Shown here: positions 1 through 7,925 of the stretch, piece by piece
Numbering within the stretch: the first letter of the stretch is position 1
Layout: each line of letters starts with the position of its first letter
Origin: Candidatus Methanomethylicia archaeon
GTDB lineage: Archaea; Thermoproteota; Methanomethylicia; CALHIW01
Direction: 5' to 3'
Assembly (NCBI GenBank): GCA_938030905.1
Contig: CALHIW010000034.1
Span: 1-36,614 of the forward strand
Length of the DNA stretch: 36,614 bases
Translations under genes and position numbers: made by a program
Notes under the pieces: generated by a model
What the model was told of the DNA's origin: nothing
The model's input: the letters and a program-made list of their open reading frames with translations, nothing else
The model's database searches: none

Positions 1-413
1 GCCAAAATTTCATCAAGCTCAAACTGTCCAAGAAGATCTCTAAGCATACTCTGACCAAGTAAATTTGTTGCCATTATATAGTCTTTGATTATAAGAACAG
101 CCTTTACCGGATCATTTACCCTATAGTATACAACAGCATCAACTTCTATTGTTACATTATCTCTTGTAATTATACGTTGACGAGGAACATCAAATGTTAT
201 TGTTCTAAGATCAATTATTCTTAAACTGTCAACAATCGGTATTCTGAAAATTAATCCTGGACCCTTAGCTCCAATAAGTCTTCCTAATCTAAACACTATA
301 GCTTTCTCGTATTCTTTAACAACTCTGATTGAAGATGCCAAAATCCATAGAACAATAAGCATTATGAATATTACTGCGAAGATTGACGTAAAGTCTATTA
401 TTTGAAGCAGCAT
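1..413 (-). CDS. SPFH/stomatin-like membrane protein (3' end outside window)
   Basis: Reading left from the ATG at 413 gives 137 codons with no stop before the window edge, so only the N-terminal part is present. Residues about 5-27 form one hydrophobic membrane segment, followed by the typical stomatin start of the band-7 domain (VVKEYEKAIVFRLGRL, then GPGLIFRIPIVD, then the RIIDLRT and ITRDNVTIEVDAVVYYRV blocks). Family knowledge: slipins/stomatins are membrane-anchored scaffold proteins that oligomerise and often partner with an NfeD protease-like protein; the partner would lie to the left, outside the window. An AT-rich TATA-like stretch (TTTTAAATT) lies about 25 bases before the ATG, fitting a short or absent leader. 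The family assignment is firm; the exact partner is unknown. Confidence 0.9.
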   Translation of the reverse strand, partial: MLLQIIDFTSIFAVIFIMLIVLWILASSIRVVKEYEKAIVFRLGRLIGAKGPGLIFRIPIVDSLRIIDLRTITFDVPRQRIITRDNVTIEVDAVVYYRVNDPVKAVLIIKDYIMATNLLGQSMLRDLLGQFELDEIL

Positions 414-419
414 AATTAC

Positions 420-785
420 CACTAATTTAAAAGATTAAGAGGTAAATAAACCTACTGGCGCGATGAGTAATGTCGTCAAGTCCTCTAGCTGATAGTGTGT
501 TGTAGTAGGCGATGTGTGTTTCAGGAGAGTTTAATGCTTGATGGTTGAGTTGTTGGAAGGTTGTGTGGGGCTTCCTGGTAGTCTGGATCCCTTGCCCAAC
601 AAGATTAGGGACTTGCTGCTGTAAGCCTTCAAAGCCTTCCTAAAGAACTGTTCAGCACTAGGAATGCCCTTACTCATGAAGTATGGCTAAAACTTTCCCT
701 AGTCTTCATGTTCACAGCATCAAAAGAATTCAACACAACATCACTAACAAGCTGATTAAAAATCAACATAAAACTTAGTAACATC
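420..785 (-). pseudogene. Probable transposase remnant
   Basis: This gene-free stretch holds broken minus-strand coding sequence. One frame reads DAVNMKTRESF; after a one-base shift it continues FMSKGIPSAEQFFRKALKAY then KSLILLGKG. That is the pattern seen around the second catalytic Asp of DDE transposases of the IS6/IS240 kind (strand, then FLRKALK helix, then a hydrophobic strand), but the catalytic Asp is not recognisable. A further minus-strand frame stays open for about 65 codons towards 425 (it contains THIAYYNTLSARGLDDIT); I cannot match it to a family. The remnant lies directly beside a small inverted-repeat element at 794-852. The assignment rests on short motif similarity only. Confidence 0.4.
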
Positions 786-793
786 ACTTCAAG

Positions 794-852
794 GATACTG
801 TCAAGTTAGCATATGTGGATACGTATAGTTAATGGCTTAACTTGACAGTATC
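794..852. mobile_element. 59-bp MITE-like element with 8-bp target-site duplication
   Basis: The element begins GATACTGTCAAGTTA and ends with the exact reverse complement (TAACTTGACAGTATC), giving 15-bp perfect terminal inverted repeats around a 29-bp centre. It is flanked on both sides by ACTTCAAG (786-793 and 853-860), an 8-bp direct repeat expected of a target-site duplication. A diverged copy in the opposite orientation lies at 9019-9079, and the same terminal sequence bounds the 703-bp IS element at 10894-11596. It has no coding capacity and was presumably mobilised in trans by that IS. Confidence 0.85.
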
Positions 853-947
853 ACTTCAAGTATCAATAAGTTTATTAGAGAGTTTGCTATGTTTTATACG
901 ACTAAATCATATGCAATATTCGACAGTTTATATAAGTGGTGTATAGC

Positions 948-2162
948 ATGGTCGTATATTCGTCAATTATAGGTGTTGGAAGAACTGTTTTTGGCGAGCA
1001 TTACGAAAGGAATCCTGAAGATCTTATTGAGGAAGCAGGTCTAAACGCTCTTATAAACGCTAATATCGAAAGAAAAGATATTGAAGCTATATACATTAGT
1101 GACTACTTTCTACAGATAACAAATAAAATTGGAATTGAAGAGGGATTTCTAGCTGAACTATTGAATCTCAACATCCCAATGGAGAGATTTAGATCATTTA
1201 GCTCTGCCCTAATGAATGCATGTCTAGCCATATATTCAGGACGCTATAATGTCATACTTGTTGGTGGTGTTGAGAAGATTAGTGATAGGCTTGATAAAAT
1301 AAGAGATGACTTAATGATGCTCTATGACCCTTGGACCTACTACAGCGGTGGGACTCCTGAATCTAGTCATGAGCTTATGCTCCGAGAATACATTAAGACT
1401 CACAATATAGTAGATAAATCTTACAATAAGTTTATGGAATCACTAGCCTATGTCTCAGTTAAGAACCATAAATTCGGCTCAAGAAATAAATATGCTCAGT
1501 TTTATGGTAGGGAGATTAAGATTGATGATGTTTTAAATGCTAGATGCATCTCTAAAGGCATATTGGGAATGTATGATTATGCACCGCCAATAACCGGCTA
1601 TCCCTCAGATGGCTCTACTGCAGCTATTATTGCTAATCCACGTATAGCATATGAATATTCAGATAAGCCAATACATATTATAGGTCTAGGCTCAGCTACC
1701 GACTATATATCTTACACTCTAAGACCTAAAAGAATCGGATTTAAATCTGTAGAACTTGCAGGTAGTAAAGCTCTAGGCGAAGCCGGAATATCTATAAATA
1801 ATATTCAAATAGCCGAACTCTATGATCAATCAACAATTATGGAAATGGCTTTACTTGAAGATCTAGGTTTTTGCGACTATGGTAAATCATGGGAGCACAT
1901 CTATAATAGCTATGTTGAAAATAAGCTTTACTATGAACTAGACGATGGAGTTTTATATGTTAATACTAATGGTGGCTTGAAAGCTGATGGAAATCCTCTC
2001 GGAGCATTAGGAGGTGCACAGATATTTGAAGTAATTTCACAATTGAGGGGTGTATCCAATGATAGACAGATTAAAGTTGAAAATGAGTTGAAGTATGGAT
2101 TAACAGTTGAACTTGAGGGATTTGGTACTAAGGCCTATGTATTCGTATTTAGAGGTGATTAA
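948..2162 (+). CDS. Thiolase-family protein with altered active site
   Basis: Archaeal SCP2-type thiolase fold of 404 residues from the ATG at 948; a GTG at 936 would add four residues, but the family start (VYSSIIGVGRTVFG) favours 948. The nucleophilic Cys is present (NACLAIYSG, Cys92). Two other catalytic elements differ from the usual SCP2-thiolase motifs. The family HDAF/HDCF motif reads ELYDQ (Tyr292 in place of His) and GHPxGATG reads GNPLGALG (Asn349 in place of His). Family knowledge: archaeal thiolases of this kind form acetoacetyl-CoA from two acetyl-CoA and work in a complex with DUF35 and HMG-CoA synthase at the head of the mevalonate pathway. The next gene encodes exactly those two domains, starting immediately after this stop (TAAATG), so the two are co-translated. 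Whether this subunit still makes acetoacetyl-CoA is doubtful; it may use another substrate or play a structural role. Confidence 0.85.
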   Translation: MVVYSSIIGVGRTVFGEHYERNPEDLIEEAGLNALINANIERKDIEAIYISDYFLQITNKIGIEEGFLAELLNLNIPMERFRSFSSALMNACLAIYSGRYNVILVGGVEKISDRLDKIRDDLMMLYDPWTYYSGGTPESSHELMLREYIKTHNIVDKSYNKFMESLAYVSVKNHKFGSRNKYAQFYGREIKIDDVLNARCISKGILGMYDYAPPITGYPSDGSTAAIIANPRIAYEYSDKPIHIIGLGSATDYISYTLRPKRIGFKSVELAGSKALGEAGISINNIQIAELYDQSTIMEMALLEDLGFCDYGKSWEHIYNSYVENKLYYELDDGVLYVNTNGGLKADGNPLGALGGAQIFEVISQLRGVSNDRQIKVENELKYGLTVELEGFGTKAYVFVFRGD

Positions 2163-3674
2163 ATGAGTAGTGAGCCTATTGAAAGAAGAGTTTCATATAT
2201 TGGAGATAAGTTAAGAGGTAGTAGATGTAGTATATGTGGTGGCATGTATTTTAAACCTAGAGACTATTGTGGTAGCTGTGGTAGAGTAAGTATAGGAAGA
2301 ATGGAGGAATTCTCCCTCTTCTTTGAGAAGGGAAAGCTTGAAACATGCACTATTGTAAGAGAGCCTACAAACAGCTTTAGAAAGCTTGAATCATTCATTT
2401 ACGGTATTGTAGCATTTCATAATGGTAAAATAAGAATTCCGGCAAGACTTACTGATTATATAGTTCCTAGAGAAAATGTTGAAATCTCCCTATTTGAAGG
2501 TAGAGAAGTTACTCCAAGATTTAGACGTAGATACAGTGTAGGTCCAGATGAAATTATTCCAACAACATCATTAACGTTTACTTTTATTGATGAATATTAT
2601 CCATATCAACATTATGAAATTATAAAGCCAAATAAAATATATGAAAATCCAGGAATTGTAGGCTATGGTTTCTATACTTCAAGATTTAGGATAAAAGAGG
2701 GTAATATGATTAGAGCAGTTCCATTCCTTGATGAGGACTCCATAACAGCCACCGTTGAAGCTGCTAAGTGGGCTTTAATACATTCAGCTATCGACCATAG
2801 TCTTATAGGTAAAGTATATGTAGGCACAGAATCAAATCCCTATGCTGTTAAGCCAATAGCATCAAAGGTTATTCAAGTTCTTGATCTTGGCGAGAAGCTT
2901 GGTAATGGTGTTCAAGGTGTTGATGCTATAGATACGGAGTTTGCATGTAAAGCCGCGACAAGCATGATAAAAGATGCTGTTTCACTTGTTTCCTATGAAA
3001 AAAGCAATATTCAGTTCACAATGGTCATCGGCGCAGACAACTCCCAATCTTCCCCTAGAGATTCTCCAAGTGGTGAGCTTGACTTCTTTGTTGGATTTGG
3101 TGCAGCGGCATTTATAATTGGGAAATATGATGTTATAGCTGAAGTTGAAGGATGGTATTCTGCAACCTCAGATACTGCTGATTTCTGGAGAAGGGATGGT
3201 CAACGATATCCAAGCCACGGTGGAAGATTTACAGGTGAACCTGCATATTTTAAGCATATTGCTAAGGCAGCATCTAAAATAATGGAGAAAATGAGTTTGA
3301 AACCAAGTGATATTCAGTATTTTGTCTGTCATCAACCAAATATACCGTTTCCAGTTAGAGTTGCGCGTATTTTAGGGTTTAAAGAAGATCAGTATCTTCC
3401 GGGATTACAGGTTGGAAGATTTGGTAATATCTATGCTGGATCTTCACTACTAGGCTTAGCTGCGATCCTTGACGTGGCAAAGCCATATGAAAGAATACTA
3501 CTAGTAAGCTATGGCTCCGGAGCTGGGAGTGATGCATATGTATTCGTAACTACACCACAAATATTAAGTAAGAGATTTAGAATAGAGAAATTTAATGTAA
3601 GGTATCAAGCTGAAAACAAATTTCTCCAGTATATTAACTATGATACTTACAGAAGATTTAAGGAGGGGATATAG
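2163..3674 (+). CDS. DUF35 zinc ribbon/OB fold fused to HMG-CoA synthase
   Basis: A 503-residue protein made of two parts normally encoded by separate archaeal genes. Residues 22-39 carry a rubredoxin-like zinc ribbon (CSIC and CGSC) followed by an OB-fold stretch to about 110, the DUF35 domain that in known archaeal complexes holds the CoA pantetheine arm between thiolase and HMG-CoA synthase. From about 163 (GIVGYGFYTSRFRI) to about 465 is an archaeal HMG-CoA synthase domain. It has the expected catalytic residues: Glu199 (TATVEAAKWA), Cys262 in EFACKAAT, His390 in CHQPN and Asn422 in RFGNIYAGS. A C-terminal tail of about 40 residues is unassigned. The ATG follows the thiolase TAA without a gap. 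Expected reaction: acetoacetyl-CoA plus acetyl-CoA to HMG-CoA in the cytoplasm, though the odd thiolase partner leaves the substrate open. Confidence 0.88.
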   Translation: MSSEPIERRVSYIGDKLRGSRCSICGGMYFKPRDYCGSCGRVSIGRMEEFSLFFEKGKLETCTIVREPTNSFRKLESFIYGIVAFHNGKIRIPARLTDYIVPRENVEISLFEGREVTPRFRRRYSVGPDEIIPTTSLTFTFIDEYYPYQHYEIIKPNKIYENPGIVGYGFYTSRFRIKEGNMIRAVPFLDEDSITATVEAAKWALIHSAIDHSLIGKVYVGTESNPYAVKPIASKVIQVLDLGEKLGNGVQGVDAIDTEFACKAATSMIKDAVSLVSYEKSNIQFTMVIGADNSQSSPRDSPSGELDFFVGFGAAAFIIGKYDVIAEVEGWYSATSDTADFWRRDGQRYPSHGGRFTGEPAYFKHIAKAASKIMEKMSLKPSDIQYFVCHQPNIPFPVRVARILGFKEDQYLPGLQVGRFGNIYAGSSLLGLAAILDVAKPYERILLVSYGSGAGSDAYVFVTTPQILSKRFRIEKFNVRYQAENKFLQYINYDTYRRFKEGI

Positions 3675-3676
3675 GG

Positions 3677-4807
3677 TCATCCTACCGCTTTAACTAAAAG
3701 CTCTACTATATCGTATGCTTTAAACTTAATGTTTTCATATTTTATTTTACGTTTAAATGTTTCTACACATATTGGGCATGATGAAATTATAGCTTCAGCT
3801 CCTGTTTCGATAGCTTCACTTAGTCTTTTACTATTTATTGAGAGCGCCATACCCGGATTTATTGCTAGAAGTACACCTCCACCTCCACAACAGTGAGAGT
3901 CAAATCTATTTTTTCTCATTTCAACAAGGTTTATGCCAGGGATTGCCCTAATAACTTCTCTAGGCTCCTCAAAAACCCTCATAAACCTTCCTAGATGACA
4001 TGGATCATGATAGGTAACTGTAGTATTCATTTCTACTGTTAGATTTAGCTTACCATCCTCTATAGATTCCTTTAATACTTGAGTTATATGTAATACTTTA
4101 AAGTCATACTTGCTTCCAAGTATTTCACTATATTCCTTCTTAAGTGTTAGGTAGCAGAATGGGCATGAAGTTACTATTGTTTCACATCTGGAATTTCTAA
4201 TCACCCTATAGTTTCTCTCTACTTTCTTTTGAAACTCCTCCTCGTATCCCAACATGTGTAGAAATGCGCTACAGCAGAATTCGTTGGATGCAAGGTAAGT
4301 TGGGTTTAAACCTATTTTCTGAAGTATTTTCACTATGTTTCTAGCATTACCCTTAAGATAGCTTGAATATGATACTGTGCATCCCGCAAAATATAGTGTT
4401 TTACCTTTCTTTTTTATATTTAATCCACGAATCCATAATCCTCTACTCCATTTCGGTTTCATGTATGGGTTTTCACTGTTATGTAATGATGCAATAATAT
4501 ATCTGCATTGTTCAGGTTCAAATCCTGATTCTTTTATGTCCCCTCTTAATGCCTCAAGAACTTTAACATTTTCAAGGGCGCATTTATACTCACAATAGCC
4601 ACATAGTGTACACTCATATATGGCCTTTGCAGCTTGTGGTGATGGTTTAATTACTCCTTCAATTAACCCCCTGCCAATCATCAATCTTCCTCTTGAAGTA
4701 TAGAAGTCAACTCCTACCTCCCTGTATGAGGGGCATTCATCAATGCAGAATCCACATCTGGTTCTATTACAGGTGTATATGTTATCTATATATTTCTCAA
4801 TTTTCAT
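3677..4807 (-). CDS. CCG-domain iron-sulfur oxidoreductase subunit (GlcF/LutA/HdrB-like)
   Basis: 376 residues. The N-terminus has two 4Fe-4S ferredoxin motifs (CNRTRCGFCIDECP and CTLCGYCEYKC). Two Cys-rich CCG repeats follow: the first with FAGCTVSY, EFCCSAF and SCPFCYLTL, the second with DPCHLGRF, HCCGGGG and SSCPICVETF. This layout is that of the Fe-S subunit of glycolate or D-lactate oxidases and of heterodisulfide-reductase-type proteins; it passes electrons from the flavin subunit to a membrane or soluble acceptor. Its ATG follows the stop of the upstream FAD subunit directly (TAA then ATG), so they form one operon on the minus strand. The gene is convergent with the DUF35-HMGS gene, with only two bases between stops. 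The substrate cannot be read from sequence. Confidence 0.88.
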   Translation of the reverse strand: MKIEKYIDNIYTCNRTRCGFCIDECPSYREVGVDFYTSRGRLMIGRGLIEGVIKPSPQAAKAIYECTLCGYCEYKCALENVKVLEALRGDIKESGFEPEQCRYIIASLHNSENPYMKPKWSRGLWIRGLNIKKKGKTLYFAGCTVSYSSYLKGNARNIVKILQKIGLNPTYLASNEFCCSAFLHMLGYEEEFQKKVERNYRVIRNSRCETIVTSCPFCYLTLKKEYSEILGSKYDFKVLHITQVLKESIEDGKLNLTVEMNTTVTYHDPCHLGRFMRVFEEPREVIRAIPGINLVEMRKNRFDSHCCGGGGVLLAINPGMALSINSKRLSEAIETGAEAIISSCPICVETFKRKIKYENIKFKAYDIVELLVKAVG

Positions 4808-6277
4808 TTAGTCACCTATTTTAATCCATTTCGATGGTCCGAATTTTTTACCTGGATTCATAATATGTTTAGGATCAAATATGCTTTTTATTGAAGATAT
4901 CAGTTTTAAGGAGTCTTTATGTTCAATTTCACATAAAGCTCCTGCATACTTTTCTCCATCACCCTGATAGCTTGTTGAGGACCCTCCAATGGATAATGCA
5001 TATAACCCCATTTCTTTTACATAATTGTAGAATCTTTTAATATTATCCAAATCCTTATCATTAACATAAACTGCAAAGCTAACACTTGTATGTAGGCTAT
5101 AGGGAGCTTGAACATAAACATTCATGCCTAAGATCTTTAAACCATTTTTTAACGCTACCTCCCTAAACTTCTCATAGGCCTCATCAAGCCTCCCCATAGG
5201 TATACTTGCATCAGCAGCTCCAAATCTTTCAGCTCTTTGACTATCAGGCCATTTCTGTTTTCCAGGCTCAAATTTTAATATATGTTTACTTGTCCACCAC
5301 GCATTAACAATCTCCTCCTCAATAACTTTCCCCTCTAATTCTCTACATATTTTTAAAGCATAGTTTCTTGAGAAACCTACAACTTCATCATCACCGTTAA
5401 ATGTTATACACAATATAGCCTTTGTTCCAGGGGGGATCTTTGCTTCCCTTCCATATTTAACTCTATATGCATGAGTATAGTATTGAAATCTACTACTACA
5501 CATAATATTTACAGATTCAATAGATAATCCTGCCTGAACTATTCTATTAACTGCCTTAACGGCATCAGCAAATGTTTTAAACGCTACCATATCTACACAT
5601 CTCTCTTTAAACTTAGGAAATATTCTAAGTGTTACCTCAGTTATTACACCAAGTGTTCCTTCAGATCCTATTAGAAGCCAGTGTAATCTATATCCTGATG
5701 AAGATATTAAAGTTTTTCTTTGCCCAAGTCTAACTATTTCACCAACACCATCAACTAGAACTAAGCCTATGACTGCCTGTTCAATTTTGCCATATTTAAT
5801 ACCAAATGTTGAATCGTTTCTAGTAGCTATAGATGCTCCAATTGTTGCTGCCTGTTTACTTTCAGGATCGTGGGGAAACCATAAACCATATTTTTCAAGT
5901 TCACTATTAAGCTTAGATATTGTTATTCCAGCTTGAACAGTAACTGTTAAGTTATCAGTATCAAGCTCTAGGATTTTATTCATACCACGTGTATCAATCA
6001 TAATACCTCCAAATGTTGGAACAGCCCCACCGACCATTCCAGTTAATCCACCACATGGTATAACCGGTACTCCATGTCTATATGCTATTCTTACAATTAC
6101 AGCCACATCCTCAGTTGATGTAGGACGGACAACAATATCAGGGAGACTTAACTCATTAAAGGGTCTAACACTCCAATCCCTACTGTAGGCCATGCGTTCG
6201 TGGATTTCAGTAAAAACCTTATCAGCCCCAATAATATCAGCTATTTCCTTAGCAATTAAACTATAATTAGTAGCCAT
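4808..6277 (-). CDS. FAD-linked oxidase (GlcD/D-lactate dehydrogenase family)
   Basis: 489 residues. Residues about 45-220 form the PCMH-type FAD domain (VVRPTSTEDVAVIVRIA, PVIPCGGLTGMVGGAVP, FPHDPESKQAATIGASIATR). The C-terminal FAD-linked oxidase domain ends with the usual SIFDPKHIMNPGKKF. Two motifs expected in most GlcD/D-2-hydroxyacid dehydrogenases differ here. The HxxDGNxH segment is replaced by APYSLHTSVSF, and the TGEHGIG segment by STSYQGDGEKYAGALCEIEH. The protein should therefore be a divergent subfamily, with metal and substrate ligands unlike those of glycolate oxidase. It is the first gene of a two-gene operon with the CCG Fe-S subunit downstream. An AT-rich, possibly promoter-bearing gap separates it from thi4. 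Confidence 0.85.
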   Translation of the reverse strand: MATNYSLIAKEIADIIGADKVFTEIHERMAYSRDWSVRPFNELSLPDIVVRPTSTEDVAVIVRIAYRHGVPVIPCGGLTGMVGGAVPTFGGIMIDTRGMNKILELDTDNLTVTVQAGITISKLNSELEKYGLWFPHDPESKQAATIGASIATRNDSTFGIKYGKIEQAVIGLVLVDGVGEIVRLGQRKTLISSSGYRLHWLLIGSEGTLGVITEVTLRIFPKFKERCVDMVAFKTFADAVKAVNRIVQAGLSIESVNIMCSSRFQYYTHAYRVKYGREAKIPPGTKAILCITFNGDDEVVGFSRNYALKICRELEGKVIEEEIVNAWWTSKHILKFEPGKQKWPDSQRAERFGAADASIPMGRLDEAYEKFREVALKNGLKILGMNVYVQAPYSLHTSVSFAVYVNDKDLDNIKRFYNYVKEMGLYALSIGGSSTSYQGDGEKYAGALCEIEHKDSLKLISSIKSIFDPKHIMNPGKKFGPSKWIKIGD

Positions 6278-6872
6278 ACAACCATAATTAAAACAACCTC
6301 AATATATATTTACTCATTACATAGTAGTGATGCAGCATACTTAATATATATTTACTCTTATTTCTAAGTGAATTGTGGTTTCCGCCTACATTCATCATAT
6401 AAAATAGTAAGTTATAGTTTTACCAAAGATGTAAGAGCAGTATCTTATTACTATATTTCTTAATGAGTCTTCCTCTATATGTATTTAAGGCTTGTTAATG
6501 CAGCTACATAGCAAAATTAGTTGATATTGTAACTCCAGGACTTAAATCTAGCATAGCTCCTGAAGGTCTAAGTACACTGTGGATAGCTCTTCTTTTGCCC
6601 CTATGAGAATACTCGTTTTCCTACTGCTATTTATTGCTTTATCAATTATGTTTGAAATCCTACTATTACATATACTTTTGTTAATGTTGAAATTAGATAT
6701 CCATTACATTGCTCCCTAACTAACTGATATGGACTGAATATATACTGGTGCTCTATGCTCCTCTCCTCTATAATTCTCTGCTATACTTCATAATGGGATT
6801 TTATACCATTGATACTCCTTTAATAAATAAATCCATACCTGAATATCAAGCTACTAAATATAAAACTTAAAA
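6278..6872. other. Gene-free stretch between glcD-like gene and thi4
   Basis: About 600 bases with stops in all frames. Near its left end an imperfect direct repeat (AATATATATTTACTC at about 6302 and 6344) occurs upstream of the divergent FAD gene and may be promoter DNA. A 42-codon hydrophobic plus-strand frame from an ATG at about 6606 and an open stretch reading KLVDIVTPGLKSSIAPEGL around 6515-6570 suggest an old, eroded gene, but I recognise no family. Confidence 0.3.
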
Positions 6873-6880
6873 TTTAAATA
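6873..6880 (+). promoter_or_regulatory. TATA box of thi4 (leaderless)
   Basis: TTTAAATA is centred about 27 bases before the thi4 ATG at 6904. In archaea transcription starts roughly 24-27 bases after the box, so the transcript should begin at or next to the ATG, i.e. leaderless. There is no Shine-Dalgarno sequence before the ATG, which agrees. Confidence 0.6.
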
Positions 6881-6903
6881 CTTTTAGTCTTATAGCAGCA
6901 ATT

Positions 6904-7695
6904 ATGAGTATAAAAGAAGTTGCTGAAGAAGTTATTACAAGATATATTTTAAGGAAATCTCTTGAGGATTGGATAGATTTTGTTGAACGGGATGTAGTAA
7001 TTGTTGGAGCTGGACCTGCTGGATTATCAGCTGCAAAATATCTTGCACAAGCAGGCTTTAAAACTCTTCTTATAGAGAGAAAATTATCCTTTGGAGGCGG
7101 AATAGGCGGCGGAGGAATGCTTTTCCATAAAGTTATTATTGAGAGTCCAGCTGACGAAATAATTAGAGAGATAAAATGTCACTATGAGGAGGTTGAGAAT
7201 GGTATTTATATTGTTGACTCTGCTGAACTTATAGCAAAGCTTGCATCAGCAGCTATAGATGCCGGAGCTAAAATACTGCTTGGAGTAACCGTAGATGATG
7301 TAGTGTATAGACATGGTGAATATGGAGGACAAATAGTTGGAGTTGTTCTTCAATGGACTGCTGTAACAATGTCTGGATTACATGTTGATCCTCTAGCTAT
7401 ACGATGTAAGGCAGTTGTAGATGCAACAGGGCATGATGCTGAAGTATTAGCTATTGTCTCAAGGAAAATACCCGAGCTTGGACTTGAAATTAAAGGTGAG
7501 AAATCTATGTGGACTAGTGAAGGTGAACGACAAATACTATATAGTACTGGAATGGTTGCTCCTGGACTCTATGTTGCAGGTATGGCTGTAGCAGCTTTAA
7601 AACAAACTCCACGTATGGGTCCAATATTTGGATCCATGCTACTTTCAGGGAGAAAAGTAGCTGAAGAAATAATAAGTAGATTAAGAACTAGCTAA
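6904..7695 (+). CDS. thi4: Thi4-family thiazole synthase, His (sulfide-dependent) type
   Basis: 263 residues with an N-terminal dinucleotide-binding motif (VVIVGAGPAGLSAAKYLAQAG, residues 31-51), FGGGIGGGGM at about 63-72, TGHDAEVL, and the C-terminal RMGPIFGSMLLSG. In yeast Thi4 a Cys in the SCMDP motif donates its sulfur and the enzyme works once. Here the equivalent position is His160 (SGLHVDP), as in methanogen Thi4, which uses free sulfide and turns over. The product is the ADP-bound thiazole carboxylate of thiamine biosynthesis, made from NAD and glycine with iron. The enzyme is cytoplasmic. No other thiamine gene is adjacent. Length and motifs are complete, and the start is fixed by the TATA box. 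Confidence 0.93.
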   Translation: MSIKEVAEEVITRYILRKSLEDWIDFVERDVVIVGAGPAGLSAAKYLAQAGFKTLLIERKLSFGGGIGGGGMLFHKVIIESPADEIIREIKCHYEEVENGIYIVDSAELIAKLASAAIDAGAKILLGVTVDDVVYRHGEYGGQIVGVVLQWTAVTMSGLHVDPLAIRCKAVVDATGHDAEVLAIVSRKIPELGLEIKGEKSMWTSEGERQILYSTGMVAPGLYVAGMAVAALKQTPRMGPIFGSMLLSGRKVAEEIISRLRTS

Positions 7696-7697
7696 AC

Positions 7698-7874
7698 ATG
7701 GTAAATTTATTGAGTATCTGCTCCCTATGCATGCTTAAAACAGCAAGTTATATCTGTAGACGATGTGGGAGAAAGGTATGTGTGAAATGTTATTTTCATC
7801 ATGGATTATGCTTAAAATGTGCTAAAACTCTTATGAAATTAGCTCTCTACAGTACATATTCTCGCTGTAAGTAA
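7698..7874 (+). CDS. Small Cys-rich (zinc-finger-like) protein
   Basis: A 58-residue reading frame starting two bases after the thi4 stop. It holds Cys pairs CSLC, CRRCG, CVKC and CLKC plus a His pair (YFHHGLC), the spacing of a B-box or double zinc-knuckle domain. The density of Cys in ordered CxxC pairs argues that this is real coding sequence. Its position suggests co-transcription with thi4. Function unknown; zinc binding is inferred from the pattern. Confidence 0.7.
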   Translation: MVNLLSICSLCMLKTASYICRRCGRKVCVKCYFHHGLCLKCAKTLMKLALYSTYSRCK

Positions 7875-7925
7875 AAGGAGGCATATTCCTAAGTAGGGCT
7901 TAAGTTCATAAAAGCTGTATAGCAC

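Noticed and set aside
4505..4530. GGTTCAAATCC, resembling a tRNA T-loop
   Set aside because: It lies inside the conserved CCG Fe-S protein gene and no matching acceptor or anticodon arm surrounds it.
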